A DNA stretch of 64,000 nt, from positions 1,054,001 through 1,118,000 of the forward strand of contig MBPM02000004.1 in NCBI GenBank assembly GCA_001695595.3, in the 5' to 3' direction. This DNA comes from Plasmopara viticola. Lineage: Eukaryota; Oomycota; Peronosporomycetes; Peronosporales; Peronosporaceae. The notes below the pieces were generated by a model that was not told where the DNA came from, did not search any database, and was given only the letters and a program-made list of their open reading frames with translations. Numbering within the stretch: the stretch's first letter is position 1; each line of letters starts with the position of its first letter. This document shows positions 60,201-64,000 of the stretch, one piece after another. The position numbers and the translations under genes were made by a program.

Positions 60201-63064
60201 CATCTCGTTTTCTTCTAGCGTAGCTATGTTATTAGCTCTTTATAATACTTTGTAACCCTCTGTATTTGAGTGCAACCCAGTATGTCTTACAGACCTCCGT
60301 AATCCGCTTGAGTAGCTTTGATACACGAAATTGGAAAAACTGACTGCTTGTAGAGTTTTGTTACCCAAAGGTGGCATTTCAACCATAATAAAAGCGTTAA
60401 TTTTAGCGTATCGGTTAGCCGTCGCTGCTCGCGGAACTAAATTATCCACCAGAAAAGGTTAAAAGTCATAGTCACGTATGCCTACGGGGACACTGAATTC
60501 ATTACGGGGGCATACATTTCCAGGCCTACTTCTAAAGAAGCCGTACGCACAGCAAGGGTGGGAGCATAATTCACAAAAGCCGGTTGCGCGGGGTGACCAG
60601 CTGGTATCTATGACATTGCTCGGCCCATCTTCGGGACAGAAGTGGATAAACCACCAAAAGTAGCAAAGGGTACTTTTCTCGGGAGCATCTAATGCAATGG
60701 GACTGGACACGAATCAGTGGGTCCATAATCACAACCTTATAGGACGCAAGAGAGCGTACCCGAGACAACCCGGAGGAACAAATCCATCTGTGGCTGTACG
60801 CCAATTCATTCATGATTAAGCCATTTTACGTCCCTCCTCCGGAAAAAAAGTTCCGAGCGATCTACTTCGTCTTTCGTTTATCTTAAAATTTACGAAGTTG
60901 AGTGCGAGGTGGCCTGCCCTTTCGCCAAATCAGTCACCTTAATTCGTTCAAAAAGCGACAGAACGATGATGTATTCATTAACTAATGAACATATTCATTG
61001 GGTTCACACCCTCTTATCTCGCAGACAGAAAAACGTGAGCGCCGGTGACGCTCAAAGTTTAACGTATGTAACGCTGCTACACGAATCTTTCATGTTTGTA
61101 AAAATACTTCAATAGAGCTGCTTCACGCGTTAGCGCCCGACCTTCGGTCCGGCCTTTCAAATGTGGGGATGCGAACACCACGCGCACACACCTCATTGTA
61201 ATTAAAGTCGCCTTGATGGCCATATCAACATTCTTCATCTAGAAAAAAAGATTGGAACATACCTTCCTTTTTAAGGTACCTTTACGGCTTACAACCCACA
61301 TCAGGAGCTCCCGCTAGTCTGTGCTCCCTAAAGCATCAAGCATCGACTTTGCTCGAACGCTTTTACGTGTTCCTGCTGCTTGGCAGCAGGCGGGGCTTCA
61401 AATGCGTCCGCTTTCTCAGTCTTTGAAAGCCAGCAAATCGTCGTCCGGCAGACGGTTATTTCCATTCCATAGCCTTTGCGAGTATTGGATAGTTAATGTA
61501 CCTGCGTGGACGTTGGATTGACTACAAGTGCTACCAGGTTTAATGGTGTCACACAGCACTTGCTTACGGAGGTGCGCGGAACGAGTAATTCCCACTAATC
61601 CGGCCTTACCGAACTCGACGTGTGCAATAGATTGTAGTTTATTCGCGCTTATCTGCACAACCAACTATTCACATTGACGAAGAATGCTCAGGCTTCGTCT
61701 TTACCTATAATCAACTTTTGTCGACTGCACATAATTCCACAACACTATAAGAACAATCATTATAAGTCTCTTTTACTCAGTTGGTCACAAATACGTACTT
61801 TGCCTAATGTTCTGATTCCCCTTAGACCTATTCGAATTTGAAAAATTCTTCTACTATCAGGGTGAGGTAAAATTACACAAAGCGAGTCAAAATTCGAACA
61901 ACACAAAATCAAATAAGTAGCAGAATCGTAATGGTAAAGAGGCTCAAGATTAGCATAGCGGTGATGTACGCTGACGAGCATGTTGACAAATTAGATTGAC
62001 CAACTTTTGAGCCAGAAGGTTTAGCGAAACGTGGGTTCTGACCTCTAACATAGCTGTGCAAGTATACAACATTATAAGTTATAATTTGGCGTCGATAAGC
62101 TTGCAAATATCTATTCATCCTGACGTGACATGTGGCCAATTAATTAGCATTCTCTATATTAAAAAAGCTTGGATAGCATAGTATATAGGCGTAATTTGCG
62201 AGACAGGAGTACACAAAATGGGGTACGATATCGAATTGACGTGTGATATATTTGCTTGGTGAGCATCATGCTTGACAAATACTTTTTTTGTGACGGATAA
62301 CCCTTAGAGGCTTTCTCGATAGTCTTGTTGAAATCTTGTTGTAGAAGTCTTCGTGACCTAGCCTAATACACCGAGGAGGAGGGATCATAAAAGGTCAGTC
62401 GATGATAATTTATTTGTGAAAACTCACGAATAATTGACTCAAAGTCGCAAAGGCGGAGAAAGAGATAAATAGATTTTTTCTGCTGTTAAGCTGATTGGTG
62501 TGTGTTTTGACAAGAAAATGGAAACAAATAGGCGTTTCCTATAATCTTCGGCGCCAAGGCTATTATTTTTCAACAATATATGGTTTTATAGACACTTTTA
62601 CAACACGTTAAGTAACACGCGCAACTAATTGGTCGTGCATACAGACCTTAAAACAGTCACGGGAAAGCTTTTACGATTAGTGCAAACACCACTTGATGAA
62701 TTTACTCGAATGATCTTCAAGCACAATCAATACGATCGTGTACTTTCTTAGAGCCTACTCAATGGTGTTTTTATCTGATATGTGCTTGAAGTCTAGGCAA
62801 CACCAGTCTTGTTGTTGCAAATATTGGTACTTCCGAGAGTAATTTTGATTTGTCGGGACCGTGCACATTTGAAAATACAACAAAGAGTGATGACACGATA
62901 ACTGCGGTTGTCTAGTCGAAGCAAATATATATAGAGGACACAGATTAAGAAAAGATACAAAGGAATGCAGAATATGAAGTGTAGCTCTAACTCTTGATAA
63001 AGCTGTTAGGCGCTAGCTTTAAGACCGGCAATTGATATATGCAAATGGAACTGTTCACAGATTA
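57215..63064. repeat. Spacer D (upstream of L5) of the tandem unit
   Basis: It is collinear with spacer C (45731-52117), including the inverted block (59220-61560 here) and the terminal 3' flank of the next family gene at about 62990-63064. Unlike spacer C it has no long perfect hairpin. I see no gene. Confidence 0.72.
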
Positions 63065-64000
63065 TCTAATGGGATCTATTCTTGCACCTTCGACTATCTG
63101 TGAAGTGATCTCTAAACTAGTTTAATACGGGCGTCCTTTTTCTGCAATTCTTTAATCCTTCTTAGCAACGGAGCGGGCGATGTTTCTCCATTCGTCCATT
63201 TGTTTTGCAACAAAGATATCACATTGTTGATGGCCCTTTCAATACTATTCTTTCCGCGAGCCTACGATACACCATGAAATTTTCAACCTGATCTTGATAC
63301 CCGCAACATCAAAAATTTTAGATACAAGAGTATTATAAATAGACTTTGAGATTAGTTTCGACCAGTAAAAGTTCCAACATGAATGGAGAATCGGAAATCA
63401 CCCAAGCAAACTGTTTGAAATTTTCTTTGCGTTGGAGTGCTAAACTACTGACAAATCTTCAAAAGCGCGTGCGTATACTTGAGCCATCTAAAGAGCATTT
63501 CTACTTCATTAAACGAATGCTTTGGATGTAGCAAATAAGCATTGTATCGCCAATAAATGGCCTTGTTTGCATGTCTGCAGCGACAAACGAAACTTCCGTC
63601 GCGAGTGTGAAATACTTATTCGATGTGATCGTCTCGCCTAAAAATACGAAGCTGTTCAATATGTGTAGAAATAATCTTTGCGCAAATATGCCGTAAGGTT
63701 TCCAGCTTGTGTTCTACATTTCCCAACACGTGCTCAAGCGCGTTAGACTCAAACATTGCCCTCGCACGTGGCACTGATAGCATCGACAGCTGTAAAAGAA
63801 TAAAGTCGCCAGCGCGAAAAGTTAAAGCACCAGATTGCACGTACATTTTGACGTAATTAATCAACGCAGTAAACACAGTCATATCGTCAAGATCAACGCC
63901 AACATTGCTCATCACTGAAATGCAAGACACTAAAAATGGTAGTTAGTGATTTCGTATACTGAAGCCAAACATCAAGCACGTAATTATTAGAGATCGATTC
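63065..64000 (-). pseudogene. L6: decayed family member running off the right edge
   Basis: Family sequence is readable in pieces. On the minus strand, 63930-63616 contains VDLDDMTVFTALINYVKMY, FRAGDFILLQLSMLSVPRAR and AMFESNALEHVLG, closest to L4 and L5. Toward the C-terminus (63065-63600) only scattered similarity remains, with stops and frame changes, and the basic tail is not preserved. The W of the AWL(N/D)Y motif has become L. The N-terminal part lies outside the window, but the visible half cannot encode a normal family protein. Confidence 0.75.

Noticed and set aside
1..64000. CRISPR arrays, tRNA or rRNA genes
   Set aside because: No regularly spaced short repeats with unique spacers, no tRNA-like cloverleaf that I could recognise, and no rRNA core sequence; the repeats present are segmental duplications and retroelements.

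Overview
The window looks like a gene-poor, repeat-rich segment of a plant-pathogenic oomycete genome (Peronosporales; Phytophthora or a downy mildew; species not determinable from this alone). The basis is a family of intronless genes encoding a signal peptide followed by W/Y-type alpha-helical repeats, a possible oomycete initiator just upstream of the start codon, and LINE and Ty1/copia debris. No bacterial, organellar, rRNA, tRNA or CRISPR features were seen.

The core is a tandem cluster of one paralogous family, all on the minus strand. From left to right: L0 (off the left edge, only its 5' flank at 1-110); L1 (7030-9843, pseudogene split by a LINE-derived insertion); L2 (15018-16733, intact, 571 aa); L3 (23937-25655, intact, 572 aa); L4 (43993-45687, intact, 564 aa); a locus near 52113 where only the 3' flank remains; L5 (55477-57174, intact, 565 aa); L6 (63065 to the right edge, pseudogene). 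The proteins have an N-terminal signal peptide, no RXLR, about four repeats of a 'WL..P..VF..LkL + W..Y..Y' module, and a short basic KRKR-like C-terminus. They are most simply read as secreted WY-type effectors that may act in the host nucleus; that role is inference.

Between the genes lie 6-7 kb spacers that are copies of one another. Spacer A (1-7029) and spacer B (16891-23936) are close copies; 25.8-31.95 kb holds older, decayed copies; 42464-52113 and 53390-64000 are two copies of an ~11 kb tandem unit. In that last pair, about 2.9 kb of spacer lies in the opposite orientation to A and B.

Mobile elements: an internally deleted LINE (8658-9805), four copies of a ~325-bp non-autonomous derivative of it (12674-12998; 36807-41553 interrupted; 41924-42202 5'-truncated; 54996-55320), and one Ty1/copia element (36910-41343) with 146-bp LTRs, a 5-bp target duplication and a gag-pol inactivated by two stops and two frameshifts. 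The copia sits inside one of the 325-bp elements, and the unoccupied version of that site is present in inverted orientation at 52274-52283. A ~200-bp insertion carrying a SAP-domain coding fragment (54203-54405) distinguishes one spacer copy from the other. The 31.95-35.69 kb stretch holds no gene I can recognise.
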